DNA of 64,000 nt. Source: Acidobacteriota bacterium. Lineage in GTDB: Bacteria; Acidobacteriota; Thermoanaerobaculia; UBA5066. Position 1 is the stretch's first letter, and every line of letters begins with the position of its first letter. The stretch covers positions 218,664-282,663 of the forward strand of contig JADJVE010000008.1 of the NCBI GenBank assembly GCA_016716715.1, read 5' to 3'. This document shows positions 8,085 through 18,649 of this stretch, in pieces. The notes below the pieces were generated by a model that saw nothing but the letters and a program-made list of their open reading frames with translations, ran no database searches and had not been told where the DNA came from. A program made the position numbers and the translations under genes.

Positions 8085-8792
8085 TCAGGCCGGGTCGGCG
8101 AGGATCGCGGAGAGCCTCTCGACGACTTCCGCGCCCGATTCCTTGTCGTAGGGCGCCGCGTAGAACGCGTCGAGGTCCATCGGGGGATGGAGCGTCAGGT
8201 GGCACTTCCGGAGGAACTTGCCCGGAAGCTGCTTGTGAAGCAGCAGCTCCCGGAAGCCGTCCACGCGCACGGGCACCGCGATCGCCTTTGTCCTGTGGAG
8301 GAGCTGGGCGACGCCGGGGCGCAGCGGAGCGCCCTTCTGCGTCGTCCCGGCGGGGAAGTGCAGGAGCCAGCCGGTCGCGATGGCTTCCTCCACCTTCGCA
8401 ATGCCTTCGAAGTCGGCGGTGCGCTTCACGTCCTTGCCGCCCTCGCGAAAGCTGCGGCGAAACGTGACGCCGCCGGCCTTCGTGAACAGCTGCGTCACGA
8501 GGTTCTTCTGCATCGTCTCGGTGGCGGCCGAGAAACGCGTGAACGGGTCCTCGAGCGGCATCGCGTGCTTGACGTACACGAGATCGAAGAACGCGATCGC
8601 CTCCATGAAGTACGTCTGGTGGTTGGACAGGAACACGACGTTCCGGTGCGGCAGCGTGTCCAGGATGGCGTCGCCGGTCGCGTGGACGCGGTTCAGGAGG
8701 CGGAAGTAGGGCAGCGTGAATCCGAACGCCGCGCTCGTGATGATGCCGCGCCGAAGCCAGCGATCGAAGAACGACTGTTCGAGGGAGGACAT
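8085..8792 (-). CDS. Lysophospholipid acyltransferase (PlsC-like)
   Basis: A 235-residue protein with the acyltransferase block NVVFLSNHQTYFMEAIAFFD. The catalytic histidine is followed by the acidic residue at H+6 (Glu) rather than the classical H+5 Asp, the NHQTYF variant seen in one branch of the family. Further blocks are FRRSFREGGKD and LLHFPAGTTQKGAPLRPG, matching the phosphate-binding FPEGT motif. It likely acylates lysophosphatidate or a related lipid at the membrane. ATG at 8792 is chosen because upstream of it the open frame is only a proline-coding shadow of a G-rich block. The last gene upstream in the same direction is the DinB-like one, so they may have been one operon. Confidence 0.85.
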   Translation of the reverse strand: MSSLEQSFFDRWLRRGIITSAAFGFTLPYFRLLNRVHATGDAILDTLPHRNVVFLSNHQTYFMEAIAFFDLVYVKHAMPLEDPFTRFSAATETMQKNLVTQLFTKAGGVTFRRSFREGGKDVKRTADFEGIAKVEEAIATGWLLHFPAGTTQKGAPLRPGVAQLLHRTKAIAVPVRVDGFRELLLHKQLPGKFLRKCHLTLHPPMDLDAFYAAPYDKESGAEVVERLSAILADPA

Positions 8793-8818
8793 GTTTGGCC
8801 GATTGTAACGGCCTGTGA

Positions 8819-9970
<1,152 letters not shown>

Positions 9971-10478
9971 GGCACCGGAGCGCGACTTCGAGGCCCCATA
10001 CGACCAGGTCCGTGGCTTTCGGCGCGTGCCCGAGGCGGCGCAGCATCGAGGAGATCTGGCCGCGGTGGTACGTCTGGTGGTTCACCACGTGCCGGACGAT
10101 CACCCAGAACGGCGCCGTTTTCGCCTCGCCCTTGAGGTTCTTCCAGGTGAACGAGGTCGCGAGGCGTGCGGCGTCGTACGTGGGGACGAGCCGTGCGTGC
10201 TTTTCCTGCGCGGCGAGGAGGACGCGGACCGCGTCGTCCAGGGTCGGAAGCTCGGCGACCGTCGGCAGGCGCATTGCGTCCTTCCCGGCGAAACGCTCGG
10301 CCCAGGCGTCCGTGGCGCCCGCGATGTGGACGAACGTGGCCCGCAGCGACGGCCAGCCCCCGCCCTGCTCCTTCTCGTAGTCGTGCTCGGGGATCGTGCG
10401 GAGGGCTTCGATGACGCGCGCGTTGGCCCAGGCGTTGAACGCGTAAAGGGAGGCGAGGTCGTCCGCGGGAAGGCTCAT
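9971..10478 (-). CDS. DinB/YfiT-like four-helix protein, 3' end lost
   Basis: The ATG at 10478 overlaps the stop of the FAH gene (ATGA). The protein reads ASLYAFNAWANARVIEALRT, then SLRATFVHIAGATDAWAERF and FWVIVRHVVNHQTYHRGQIS. The three histidines (FVHIAG, NHQTYHRGQ) form the metal site of the DinB/DUF664 fold. Members act as metal-dependent thiol transferases or damage-response proteins, so no specific reaction is assigned. About 169 residues, close to full length, are readable to VVWGLEVALR before the frame enters the G block, so only the last few residues and the stop are missing. Confidence 0.78.
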
Positions 10479-11464
10479 CGCGCCGCGTCCTCCACGATCG
10501 TGTTCGTGAGCGTCCCGAGGCCGTCGATCGTGAGGCTCACGACGTCCCCCGGCTTGAGCCACTGGTCGTGCGTGACCTTCGAGCCGTTCAGCTCGAGGAA
10601 GCAGCCGGTCCCGACCGTGCCGGAGCCGATCACCTCGCCGGGCTCGAGCGTGACGCCGTCGGCGGCGCGTTGCACGATCTCGGCGAACGTCCAGTTCATC
10701 TGCGAGACGTCGCCGTGCGAGACAGGCACGTGGTTCACCGTCGCCGACATGGCCGCGTAGAGGACGTTGCCCTTGTGCGACGGGCGGAGCCGGGGCTGGA
10801 GCTCGTCCTTCGTGACGAGCCAGGGCCCGAGGCCGGTCGCGAAGTCCTTTCCCTTGGCGGGCCCGAGGTTCAGCTTCATCTCCTCCATCTGGAGCGCCCG
10901 CGCGGAGAAGTCGTTCATGACGCCGTAGCCGAAGATCGCGGCGTCGGCCTCCTCGAGCGTCGGGTTCGTGACGCGCCGGCCGATCACGCAGAAGCACTCG
11001 AGCTCGAAGTCGAGTTTTTCGAGGCGGCGCCCGCCGACGCGCAGGTCGCCGGGGCCGACGACCGCGAGGGCGTTCGTGAAGTAGAAAACGGGGAAGTCGT
11101 CGAACTCCGGGATCATCGGAAGGCCCCGGTTCTTCCGGGCGGTCTCGACGTGCTGGCGGAACGCGTAACCGTCGCGGATCGAAACGGGCTTCGGGAGCGG
11201 CGCGGCGAGCGTGACGCGCGCTTCGGAGACGAACGCTTCTCGCGGCAGCTCGGAGGCCATGGCGACGAGGGAGGCCGCGTCGGGGAGCAGCTCGTCGGAC
11301 CGTTTCACGAAATCGAGCATCGACAGGTTCGCGAAGCGCGGGTGGGCGCGCGCGAAGTCGAGGATGCGGTCCTCGCCGATCACGGCGCCGAACCGCGGGT
11401 GCCTGCGGAGGACGCCCGACTGGGACGCTTCGCCCTCCGGCGGCATGAACGAGACGAGCTTCAT
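10475..11464 (-). CDS. Fumarylacetoacetate hydrolase (FAH) family protein
   Basis: A 329-residue protein with the FAH fold. The metal-binding acidic motif is in RLEKLDFELECFCVIGR, followed by FGYGVMNDFSARALQMEEM, GKDFATGLGPWLVTKDEL and GEVIGSGTVGTGCFLEL. Members hydrolyse C-C bonds of acylpyruvates such as fumarylacetoacetate using Mg or Ca. The length and an N-terminal domain beginning MKLVSFMPPEGEASQSG fit the fumarylacetoacetase-like subgroup in aromatic amino-acid breakdown. No other tyrosine-degradation genes are nearby, so the substrate is open. It starts at ATG 11464, divergent from the membrane-protein gene at 11517. Confidence 0.85.
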   Translation of the reverse strand: MKLVSFMPPEGEASQSGVLRRHPRFGAVIGEDRILDFARAHPRFANLSMLDFVKRSDELLPDAASLVAMASELPREAFVSEARVTLAAPLPKPVSIRDGYAFRQHVETARKNRGLPMIPEFDDFPVFYFTNALAVVGPGDLRVGGRRLEKLDFELECFCVIGRRVTNPTLEEADAAIFGYGVMNDFSARALQMEEMKLNLGPAKGKDFATGLGPWLVTKDELQPRLRPSHKGNVLYAAMSATVNHVPVSHGDVSQMNWTFAEIVQRAADGVTLEPGEVIGSGTVGTGCFLELNGSKVTHDQWLKPGDVVSLTIDGLGTLTNTIVEDAAR

Positions 11465-11516
11465 TGCGGCTCAGTTTATACGCTCCGCGCTAACATTCGC
11501 GGCCGGAGGGACCCGA

Positions 11517-12557
11517 ATGCCGCGCGCCGTCGGACGCGACCGCCTCGGGGTCGAGACCGCGGGGCAGGTCCTCCTCGACTGCGACGCGCCGAAGGGCTGG
11601 CGCCCCCGCGTGCCGGCGACGCCGACCTCCGCGGAGCACCCCGGAACGGCGGTTGCCTGGGAAGGGGACTTCTTCGAGGTCCTCGAGGTCCGGCCCCGGG
11701 GGGCGGGCGTGCAGTACGTCCTCGCGCCGTGGGACGAGCGGCACGCGATGCGCGTCGTGGCGGCCTACAGCGAGGAGTCGGAGGCCGCGCGGGCGGGTGA
11801 GCGTTCGGACGCCGCGGTGCACGCCGACCGCCACGTGTACATCCTCCTCGTCGCGCCGCTCGCGGGGTCTCTTCCGGCCCACGTGCAGGAGCGTCTCGAG
11901 GTCGAGTACAACGTGCCGGCGCGCCGCCTGAGCCTCGCCTCGGCGCTCCCGCTCTGGGTCGTCGGGTGGCTCTCCCTCGTCCTCCTGCTGGCCTCGTCGG
12001 TCGGGGGCGCCGGCCCGGTGCCCGCGCCGCTCCTCGTCTTCGGCGTCTACCTGCTCGCCGAGTCCACGGCGCGCCTCGCCGTGTGCATCCTGCAGGGCCG
12101 GCCGATCGGGACGGTCGTCGGCACGCTCCTCTACGAGGGTTGGCGGCGCGCGAAGGCCTTCGCCGGCGGCGAGCCCCTGCCGAAGGAGAAGGCGATCTGG
12201 GACGTGGAATCCGACGCGACGCAGGACGTCCTCGACCGCTACCACGTCCTCGAGCCGTTTGCGGGCCTCCTGCCCGTGGACGACCAGGTCCGCCTCGCGG
12301 AACGATTCGACTTCGACGCACTCCGCTGGGGCCGCGTCGAGGCGATCTTCCTCCTCGTGATGTTCGGGCCGCTCGCCATCGCGTCGCTTCTGGGCGCCCT
12401 TTCCGTGTTCGAGGCCGCGGACGTTCCGAGAGTCGCCGTCTTCGGCGGGATCGCATTCGAGCAGCTCGTGAGGCTCCGGAAGCTCGCGGCGGGCCGGCTC
12501 GCGCCGAGCGTGCTCGGCGCCCTCGTGCGCCCGTTCGCGCAGAAGCTTCTCGCCTGA
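11517..12557 (+). CDS. Membrane protein of unknown function
   Basis: A 346-residue protein with a soluble N-terminal half (start ATG 11517, GGAGGG close upstream), two adjacent helices in the middle (PLWVVGWLSLVLLLASSV and LLVFGVYLLAESTARLAVCIL) and a third near the C-terminus (VEAIFLLVMFGPLAIASLLG). The N-terminal part has a pattern of short strands (FFEVLEVRPRGAGVQYVLAPWD). I do not recognise the family. It is a monocistronic-looking gene facing the methyltransferase gene tail to tail, with one base between stops. The sequence suggests an inner-membrane protein with cytosolic domains on both sides. Confidence 0.75.
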   Translation: MPRAVGRDRLGVETAGQVLLDCDAPKGWRPRVPATPTSAEHPGTAVAWEGDFFEVLEVRPRGAGVQYVLAPWDERHAMRVVAAYSEESEAARAGERSDAAVHADRHVYILLVAPLAGSLPAHVQERLEVEYNVPARRLSLASALPLWVVGWLSLVLLLASSVGGAGPVPAPLLVFGVYLLAESTARLAVCILQGRPIGTVVGTLLYEGWRRAKAFAGGEPLPKEKAIWDVESDATQDVLDRYHVLEPFAGLLPVDDQVRLAERFDFDALRWGRVEAIFLLVMFGPLAIASLLGALSVFEAADVPRVAVFGGIAFEQLVRLRKLAAGRLAPSVLGALVRPFAQKLLA

Positions 12558-12558
12558 G

Positions 12559-13275
12559 TCAGCGGGCGGGCTTCTCGGCGCGCACGATCCGGAGCGGCGG
12601 GAAGACGTCGAGGACGTGCGGCCCCGCCTGCGTCACGACGAGCCCGGCCGCCGAGAACGACCGCGCGTAGTCGCCCGTCCGGAGGAAGTCCGAGACGAGC
12701 GCCACGCCGCCGCCTTTCAGGACGCGCGCGATTTCGTGGCACGCGTCGGCCCGGCCGCCCGCGTCGGGGATGTTGTGGAGGCAGACGTTCGAGAGGACGA
12801 CGTCGAAAGACGCGTCGGGAAACGGCATCGACCGCGCGTCGGCGTGGCGGACCTCGACGCGCTCGGCGACGCCCTCGGCCTCCGCGTTCGCGAGAAACGC
12901 GTCGGCGGTGTTGCCCGTGAGGTCCTTCGGACTCCAGACGTCGATCCCGACGGCGGTTCCGGTCGTGAGCTTCTTCGCGGCGCCGAGCGCGAGAAGGCCG
13001 CGCCCGGTGCCGACGTCGAGGACGTTCTCGGCCCCGGTCCACTCGATCATCGCGAGCATGCGGTCGCGCTGGCGGAACTTTCCGCGCTCGGCGTAGAGAA
13101 TCATGAGCGCGCCGCCGAGGCAGCACGTGACGCCGACGGAGACGACCGTCCCGCGCGCGTTCACGCCCGCGAGCGGCCACGGGAGGAGCGCCCCTCCGAG
13201 GAGGGCCAGGCCTCCGATCACGAAGAGATTCCGGATGACGCCGGGGGCGTCGGTGCCGTAGTCCAGCTTCCGCAC
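12559..13275 (-). CDS. SAM-dependent methyltransferase with N-terminal membrane hairpin
   Basis: A 238-residue protein. Residues 1-60 form two hydrophobic helices (LFVIGGLALLGGALLPWPL and TVVSVGVTCCLGGALMILYA). Then comes a class I methyltransferase domain: NVLDVGTGRGLLALGAAKKL is the SAM-binding motif I, SFDVVLSNVCLHNIPDAG motif II/III, and EIARVLKGGGVALVSDF the post-core. The family is the Methyltransf_11/UbiE-like group. The membrane hairpin suggests action on a lipid or quinone-like substrate, but that is inference. Start is ATG 13275. The exported-protein operon ends 30 bases upstream in the same direction. Confidence 0.82.
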   Translation of the reverse strand: MRKLDYGTDAPGVIRNLFVIGGLALLGGALLPWPLAGVNARGTVVSVGVTCCLGGALMILYAERGKFRQRDRMLAMIEWTGAENVLDVGTGRGLLALGAAKKLTTGTAVGIDVWSPKDLTGNTADAFLANAEAEGVAERVEVRHADARSMPFPDASFDVVLSNVCLHNIPDAGGRADACHEIARVLKGGGVALVSDFLRTGDYARSFSAAGLVVTQAGPHVLDVFPPLRIVRAEKPAR

Positions 13276-13304
13276 ACCGGAATGCTACCGGACGTGGTGC
13301 TGGA

Positions 13305-14604
13305 TCAAGGCTTTTCTGCGCCCTTCTTCTCGAACCGGATTTCCGAGGCGCCGCTGTCCGCGAGCTCCCGCCCGTCCTTCGCGAGCGACGTCACGCTCCA
13401 CTTCAGGACGGCGTCGCCCGCCGCCGACGCGAGCCACGCCGGCGCGGCATAGGACGTCGAAGTGGCTGCGACGTACGCCTCGTGCAGAAGCGCGCCGTCG
13501 CCGCCGAATACCTCGAGGCGGTAGAAGGCCGTCGACCCGACGGGCGCCCAGCGAAACGTCGTGGTCTCGCCGGGGGCGACGACCGTCCGGTTTGCTGGAG
13601 ACAGCAGCGCGAGGCCGCCGGTGGCGCCGGGCAGAAGCTCGGCGGGCGCGCTGCCCACGTAGTAGTTGAGGGCCGGAAGCGGGAAGCCCGCGACGGCGCC
13701 TCCGAGCACGACGCCGACGCCGGCGCTCGCGTTCTCGAGGTTGGACACGGAATCCGGGTCGTCCGAGGCCTCGATGCGGAGCAGGATCTGGTGGAACCCT
13801 TCGGTGGACGTCGGGATCCGCTTCGGGTCGGGTCCGGGGAGCGTCGCGCGTCCGCCCGGGAGCAGGGTGACGTTGAAGCGCTCGAGCTCCGTGTAGCGCT
13901 TCTGGAGCGAGCGCTGATCGGGCGGCAGCGTCGCCTCGGTGAGGAGGTCCCGCGTCGAGGGGCGCTCGTCGGACGGCAGGACGACCTCCCAGCGGCCCTT
14001 GAGGCGGCCGGTGCCGGTGTAGGAAATCTGCGCGGCCAGAGACGGCGCGGCGTCGCCGACCTTCACGGAGAGGAGCGGCTTGTCGATTGCGAAGGCAAGC
14101 TTCACGTCGACGAGGGAGAAGGGAGTCCGGGCCCCCGGCCGCCGGGCGGCAGGTGACGAAGACGTACTCGTCGGGGCCGCCGACGGTGCTGATGAAGTGA
14201 CGCACGTAGAAGAACGGCGACAGCGCGCCGCGCTCGGCCGCCTGGTAGGCGCGGCGCGCGACGGTGGCGGGGATCGTCATGATGTCCGTGTAGGTGCTCC
14301 CCTGCAGGCTCGAGCGGTCGTACCGGACCGGCAGGCTGCCGTAGATCGTGTTCGGGTCGCACTTCTGGCCCCGGGCCGGCGCGGCGGAGATCAGCTCGCC
14401 GCACCAGAGCGACTCGGCCGGAACCTGGTTCGAGAGGCCGCCGAACGTGATGTACACGGACGTCGCGCCCTGGCTGTTCACGTTCACGCCCGCCGGATCG
14501 CGGCGGATGTCGGCGAGGGCCGGGGCCGCGAGCGCGAAGGCGGCGAGAACGGCGAGAACGGCGAGAACGGCGAGAACGGCGAGAGGGCGGGTGCGTGTCT
14601 TCAC
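13305..14604 (-). CDS. Exported protein with Ig-like C-terminal domain (frameshifted)
   Basis: The N-terminus (ATG 14604) is a signal peptide whose hydrophobic core is built from a 9-bp repeat (LAVLAVLAV). The mature protein begins DIRRDPAGVNVNSQGATSVY and runs to YVFVTCRPA. The frame is lost at about 14125-14150, within a G5/C3 run, and the protein continues in the neighbouring frame with TPFSLVDVKLAFAI to a stop at 13305. The C-terminal 100 residues (SPANRTVVAPGETTTFRWAP and LKWSVTSLAKDG) look like a fibronectin/Ig-type beta-sandwich. Both parts are free of stops and well composed, so an assembly indel is likely. It is the third gene of an operon of exported proteins. Function unknown. Confidence 0.65.
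14531..14582. repeat. 9-bp tandem repeat in a signal-peptide coding region
   Basis: GGCGAGAAC (on the + strand) is repeated about five times head to tail inside the coding region of the exported protein's signal peptide. On the coding strand it gives repeated Leu-Ala-Val triplets. Because the unit is 9 bases, gain or loss of copies keeps the frame and changes only the length of the hydrophobic core. Confidence 0.8.
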
Positions 14605-14613
14605 AGCGGCCTC

Positions 14614-16674
14614 CTAGAAGAGATTCAAGCTCACGCCGGAGCCGACGGTCCACGTCTTGCGGTACGTTTCGGTGCCCTGGACGAGGTCGCGGTTGCGCTG
14701 CGCCGTCCAGCCGTAGCGGAGCGAGATCTGGCCCGTGACGCCGTGCGTGCCGCGCTTCGGCGGCTCGAAGCGCCAGCCCGCCTCGACGCTCACGACCCAG
14801 TTCAGGCCGTCCTTCGTCGCGGCGTCGTCGCCCGTCGCCGTGCGGGACCCGTTGGCCGAGAGCGTGGCGTTCGGGAACGGCTTGAGCCCGAGGGTGCCTG
14901 CGGCGCGTTTCGTGCGTTCCACGCTTCCGCTCTCCTTGCTTGCCGCCCGCTCCAACCCGTACTCGGCCGACGCGTCGAGGAAGGACGACACGGGCAGCGA
15001 GAGGCTGACGGTGTTCGAGGTGCCCAGCGTGTCCGCCTGGTCGCGGCCGGGCTGCCGGTTGTCCGTCGAGGAGTAGCTCAGCTTCCATCCCCAGCGCACG
15101 GACCCGGCCTGCCAGTCGGCGCCAGCGATCTGGTTCTCCGCCACCTGGTCTGGGATCTGGGTCTCGTTGAAGCCGCCTCCGAGCGGGCGGTTCGCTCCGA
15201 ACTGGTGCGTCGCGTTCAGGCCGTAGGAGAGCGCCGGGAGCCACCACGGAGGCGCGGTCCCGCCGAGGAGCGTTCCGAGCGGCACGGCGGCGGTGAGCGT
15301 GGGCTTCTGCGTCTTCGTCTTGAGCAGGCCCGGGAGATCCGCGAGGTTGTCCACCGTCCACGCGAAACCCGCCTGGACGGTGACCGGGCCGGCAGACGCG
15401 TTCAGCTCGACGGCGTCCTGCTGGAGGTCGGCCTGCGTCGACACGGCGACGCTGCGGTACTGCGGGTCCACGCGCTCGTGCCGGAAGGACACGGTCGCCG
15501 AGAACGGTCCCGCGCCCTTCACGACGTCGAGCGCCGCGTTTGCATAGAGAGCCGAGCGTGTCGTCGTCGCGATCGGGACGACCGTCTCGCCCTTCTCGAG
15601 GGTCGGGTCCGGAGGGCTCTCGAAGCGACTGCGTGCGAATCCCCCTTCGAGCCGCAGGCGGCCGGAGACGAGACTCGCGAGCGCACGCACGCCGAGGCCC
15701 TGGCTCTTCTCCGCGTCGCTCACGAAGCCGCGGTTGACCGAGTTGCGCGGGAGGAGGGAGCCGTCGACGACAGTACCTTCGACGCGCACGGTCCCCGGAG
15801 CGGAGGGCACGACCTCGATCCCGAGGCGGCCCGCCCAGACCTGATGCTCGCGGTTGTCGAGGCCGAAGAAGTTGTCCCATCCGACGATCGAGGATCCGTT
15901 CATCGCCGTCAACGAGAGGTCCGCGACCTTCCCGAAGGAGAGGCTGGCCTTCCCGCCGCGGCTCGAGAACGAATTGATGAGGTGCCGGTTCTCGCCGAAC
16001 GAGACACCGCCCCATTCGACCGAGCCGGGGCCGAACGACAACTTTGCGCCGTAGCTGGCGAGGTCGGCCTTGTCGGCGTCCTGGCCTTTTTCTCCGAAGC
16101 GGAGCGCGTCCTCCTCCCGGGCGGCGAGCGCGATCGTCATCTGCGCCCCGAGCCCCAAGGATCCCCGTCCGAGGTCGGCTGTGACATTGGCCTGTCCGGT
16201 GAGGTCCTGGAACCTGGCCCGGTCGGGCGCCGCGGAGTCCGGGAAGTGGCCTTCGGCGATCTGGCCCTTGAGGGTGAGGTCGAGCTTCGGCGTGACGTCG
16301 ACTCTCTCGAGACCTCCTGCCTTGAGGACCTTGAACGGCAGCCTGGAAATTTCCCTCCATTCGTTCGCGGGAGTCACGAGGAAGACGACGAACTCCTGGG
16401 GACCGGGCGGAAGCGGCCGGAGCGCGCCGCGATACCTCAGGCCCTTCTCGGTGGCCTCGAACAGGTCGGTCAGGTCGGTCTTGCCGAGGAGGACGGCGAC
16501 GCGGCCCTCGGAGGCCGCGACGGAGCGGCTCGGCTGGATCTCGATCGGAAACCGCCGGCTCACCCACTCCTGGCCTCCGGTCTCGAGCCTCGCGGAGAGC
16601 GCGTCGTCTCCCGCGAGGACCGGACCGGAGGCGAGGGCGAAGGCGAGGGCGGCGGCGCGCGCCGCGGCCCTCAT
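14614..16674 (-). CDS. Putative outer-membrane beta-barrel protein
   Basis: A 686-residue exported protein (signal RAAARAAALAFALASGPVLA, ATG 16674). After about 110 residues of a soluble domain (GPQEFVVFLVTPANEWREI) the rest alternates hydrophobic and polar residues in many short strands, for example VTVQAGFAWTVDNLADL and VRWGWKLSYSSTDNRQPG, and ends in VGSGVSLNLF. A C-terminal phenylalanine after alternating residues is the usual outer-membrane insertion signal. It resembles long barrel proteins of unknown function rather than porins or TonB receptors, since no plug or TonB box is visible. Gene order and spacing (4 bases after the gene before it, 9 bases before the gene after it) mark one operon. 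Confidence 0.7.
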   Translation of the reverse strand: MRAAARAAALAFALASGPVLAGDDALSARLETGGQEWVSRRFPIEIQPSRSVAASEGRVAVLLGKTDLTDLFEATEKGLRYRGALRPLPPGPQEFVVFLVTPANEWREISRLPFKVLKAGGLERVDVTPKLDLTLKGQIAEGHFPDSAAPDRARFQDLTGQANVTADLGRGSLGLGAQMTIALAAREEDALRFGEKGQDADKADLASYGAKLSFGPGSVEWGGVSFGENRHLINSFSSRGGKASLSFGKVADLSLTAMNGSSIVGWDNFFGLDNREHQVWAGRLGIEVVPSAPGTVRVEGTVVDGSLLPRNSVNRGFVSDAEKSQGLGVRALASLVSGRLRLEGGFARSRFESPPDPTLEKGETVVPIATTTRSALYANAALDVVKGAGPFSATVSFRHERVDPQYRSVAVSTQADLQQDAVELNASAGPVTVQAGFAWTVDNLADLPGLLKTKTQKPTLTAAVPLGTLLGGTAPPWWLPALSYGLNATHQFGANRPLGGGFNETQIPDQVAENQIAGADWQAGSVRWGWKLSYSSTDNRQPGRDQADTLGTSNTVSLSLPVSSFLDASAEYGLERAASKESGSVERTKRAAGTLGLKPFPNATLSANGSRTATGDDAATKDGLNWVVSVEAGWRFEPPKRGTHGVTGQISLRYGWTAQRNRDLVQGTETYRKTWTVGSGVSLNLF

Positions 16675-16678
16675 GGTG

Positions 16679-18562
16679 TCACTTGGTCGGCAGCGGGCCG
16701 AGCTTGATCTTGGTGACGTTCTTGTTCTGGACGCCGAGCTTGACCATCGGGAGCGTGGTCGTCGTGATCTTCGGCACGATGAGGCGCCTGCCCTTGACGC
16801 CGGACTTCTGCGCCTGGAACTTCACGAGCGAGGAATGCGCCTTGACGGCCGCCTGGTCGAACTTCGAGCGGGCGTTCGGCTTCAGGTTGTTCAGGTTCAG
16901 GAACGCGTTTTTGCCCGCGTCGAGCGCCTTGCCCGGAAGGGCCAGGAGCCGCGAGGCCGCGTCTCCGATGTCTGACAGGAGCTTGTTCCGGGCGCTCGCG
17001 TTCGTGCCGAACCCGATGAGGTTCTGGGCCGCCTTCCCGAAATCGAGCGGCGCGCCGGGGTTGGTCCCCCAGACGTCCTTGTAAACGTCCCGTTCGTCCT
17101 TGTTGACCGCCTTCCACTCCGAGTCGGCCTTGTTCTTCGCGGCTGTGATTCCGGTCTGGCCCTGCGTCGCGATGTTCGTGAGAATCTGGCCGCCGTCCAC
17201 GAGGAGAGCGCCCGCGGCGATGTAGTCGACCATGGCCTGTCCGGCCTCGCCGCCGATCTCCTCGGAGACGTCCTGCATCTTCCCGTAGCAGACGACGAGC
17301 TTGTTCGTGTTGTCGCCGATCTGCGTGAGGAGGTCGCCGCCGAGGCGGGCCGCCCTCGGAGCGACGTCGTCCTCGACGATCTGGGACGCCTTGTTGAGCG
17401 TGTCGATCGCGGCGTTCAGGCTCGTCTCGATCCTCTGGAGGCGCGGAGCCGACTTGCTTCCGAGCTCGTGCCCGAGCTTCGCGAGGGCGTCGCTCGCCGC
17501 GACGAGGGCCGTCATGCTGTTCCGCACGCTCTGCACGAGCTTGACGGTCGAGTCGACGAACTTCTGGATCTTCGAGATGTAGTCCGCCATCTTGGCGACG
17601 TTGCCCGTGGCCGCGGTGCACGGCGCGGACCCGAGCGCCGCGATGAGGCCGCTGGAGAGCGCGACGGGTACGCCGCCGACGGTGACCCAGCACGAGCCTC
17701 CGAATTCCACGGCGGTCTCCGGGCAGGCGGCGGCGCCGGCGCCGGCGGCCGTCGACCCGCCCGCAAGCGCGCCAATCGCGGTGGCCATCGCAGAGGCGCA
17801 GCCCCCGCACTCGCCGAGGAAGGGCCCGACCGTGCTCACGAGGGCGGCGCCGTCGCCGACGACCGACGTGAGGTTGAGAGCCGCGATCTGGGCGGCTTCC
17901 TTCTGGAGGTCCTGGATCGCCTTCGTCAGGGCGTCCGCCTGCTTCTTGGCGTTCGGGCCCGCCGCCGCGACGTCCCCTGCGAGGCCGGCGAGCTCGGTGA
18001 GGATCTTGCCGCCCTCGACGGCCGCCGGGGCCGTCGCGAGCGCGGCATCCCCGAGCTTCCCGGCGATGCCTCCGAGGGCGACGAGATTCTGCATCTGACT
18101 CTGGAAGAACTGGTTCAGGCTGTCGAGCGAGGCCTTCGAGCCGCACTGGGGGTCCGCGAGAAAGCGGTCGAAGTCGGTCTTGATGTCCTTCACGAATGCC
18201 GCGGCCTTGTTGTAGTCGGCGATCGCGTCGGGGTTGATCGCGTCCTTGCCGATCACCTTCAGCGCCGCCTTGGCGTCCCTCTCGGCGTCCTGGATCGCCT
18301 TGTTCGCGTCGTTGCCGAGGTTCTTCGCCAGGGTGTTGAGGTCTTTCACGCCTCCGCAGAGCTGGTTTCCGATCTGCGTCGGGCTCGGAGACAGGGGGTT
18401 CGACCCGAAGCAGCGGTCGAAGCTGAGCCCGACCGCCGTGATGGGGCAGCCGCCGGGATCCGCGGTGGCGGAGCAGTTGGCGAGGGCCGTCCCGGCTGGC
18501 AGGAGGGAGAGCAGGGGGGCGAGTGTGACGGCGGTCATTCCTCTCAAGAACGTGCTTTTCAT
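16679..18562 (-). CDS. Large exported Ala-rich helical protein, unknown function
   Basis: A 627-residue protein with a signal peptide (MTAVTLAPLLSLLPAGTALA) and a Cys-containing mature N-terminus (ANCSATADPGGCPITAVG). The bulk is Ala/Lys/Asp-rich and predicted helical (DANKAIQDAERDAKAALKVI and NAKKQADALTKAIQDLQKEA), with a central small-residue segment rich in Gly/Ala and several cysteines (GPFLGECGGCASAMATAIGA). The C-terminus is basic (KIKLGPLPTK). I chose ATG 18562 because the signal peptide begins there and AGAGG precedes it. The longer frame to 18646 overlaps the promoter region. It leads the operon with the barrel and Ig-like proteins and diverges from the sigma factor gene. No family recognised. 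Confidence 0.7.
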   Translation of the reverse strand: MKSTFLRGMTAVTLAPLLSLLPAGTALANCSATADPGGCPITAVGLSFDRCFGSNPLSPSPTQIGNQLCGGVKDLNTLAKNLGNDANKAIQDAERDAKAALKVIGKDAINPDAIADYNKAAAFVKDIKTDFDRFLADPQCGSKASLDSLNQFFQSQMQNLVALGGIAGKLGDAALATAPAAVEGGKILTELAGLAGDVAAAGPNAKKQADALTKAIQDLQKEAAQIAALNLTSVVGDGAALVSTVGPFLGECGGCASAMATAIGALAGGSTAAGAGAAACPETAVEFGGSCWVTVGGVPVALSSGLIAALGSAPCTAATGNVAKMADYISKIQKFVDSTVKLVQSVRNSMTALVAASDALAKLGHELGSKSAPRLQRIETSLNAAIDTLNKASQIVEDDVAPRAARLGGDLLTQIGDNTNKLVVCYGKMQDVSEEIGGEAGQAMVDYIAAGALLVDGGQILTNIATQGQTGITAAKNKADSEWKAVNKDERDVYKDVWGTNPGAPLDFGKAAQNLIGFGTNASARNKLLSDIGDAASRLLALPGKALDAGKNAFLNLNNLKPNARSKFDQAAVKAHSSLVKFQAQKSGVKGRRLIVPKITTTTLPMVKLGVQNKNVTKIKLGPLPTK

Positions 18563-18649
18563 GGTGTCCTCTCTTTCCTTTCGTGGCGTCACCCCCTTCC
18601 ACGCGAAAACAGGGGAAAGCGGCTCACGGCTAAGATCCGCTCGCAACTC

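Noticed and set aside
14531..14582. CRISPR-like or satellite array
   Set aside because: The unit is 9 bases without spacers and lies in frame inside a signal peptide.
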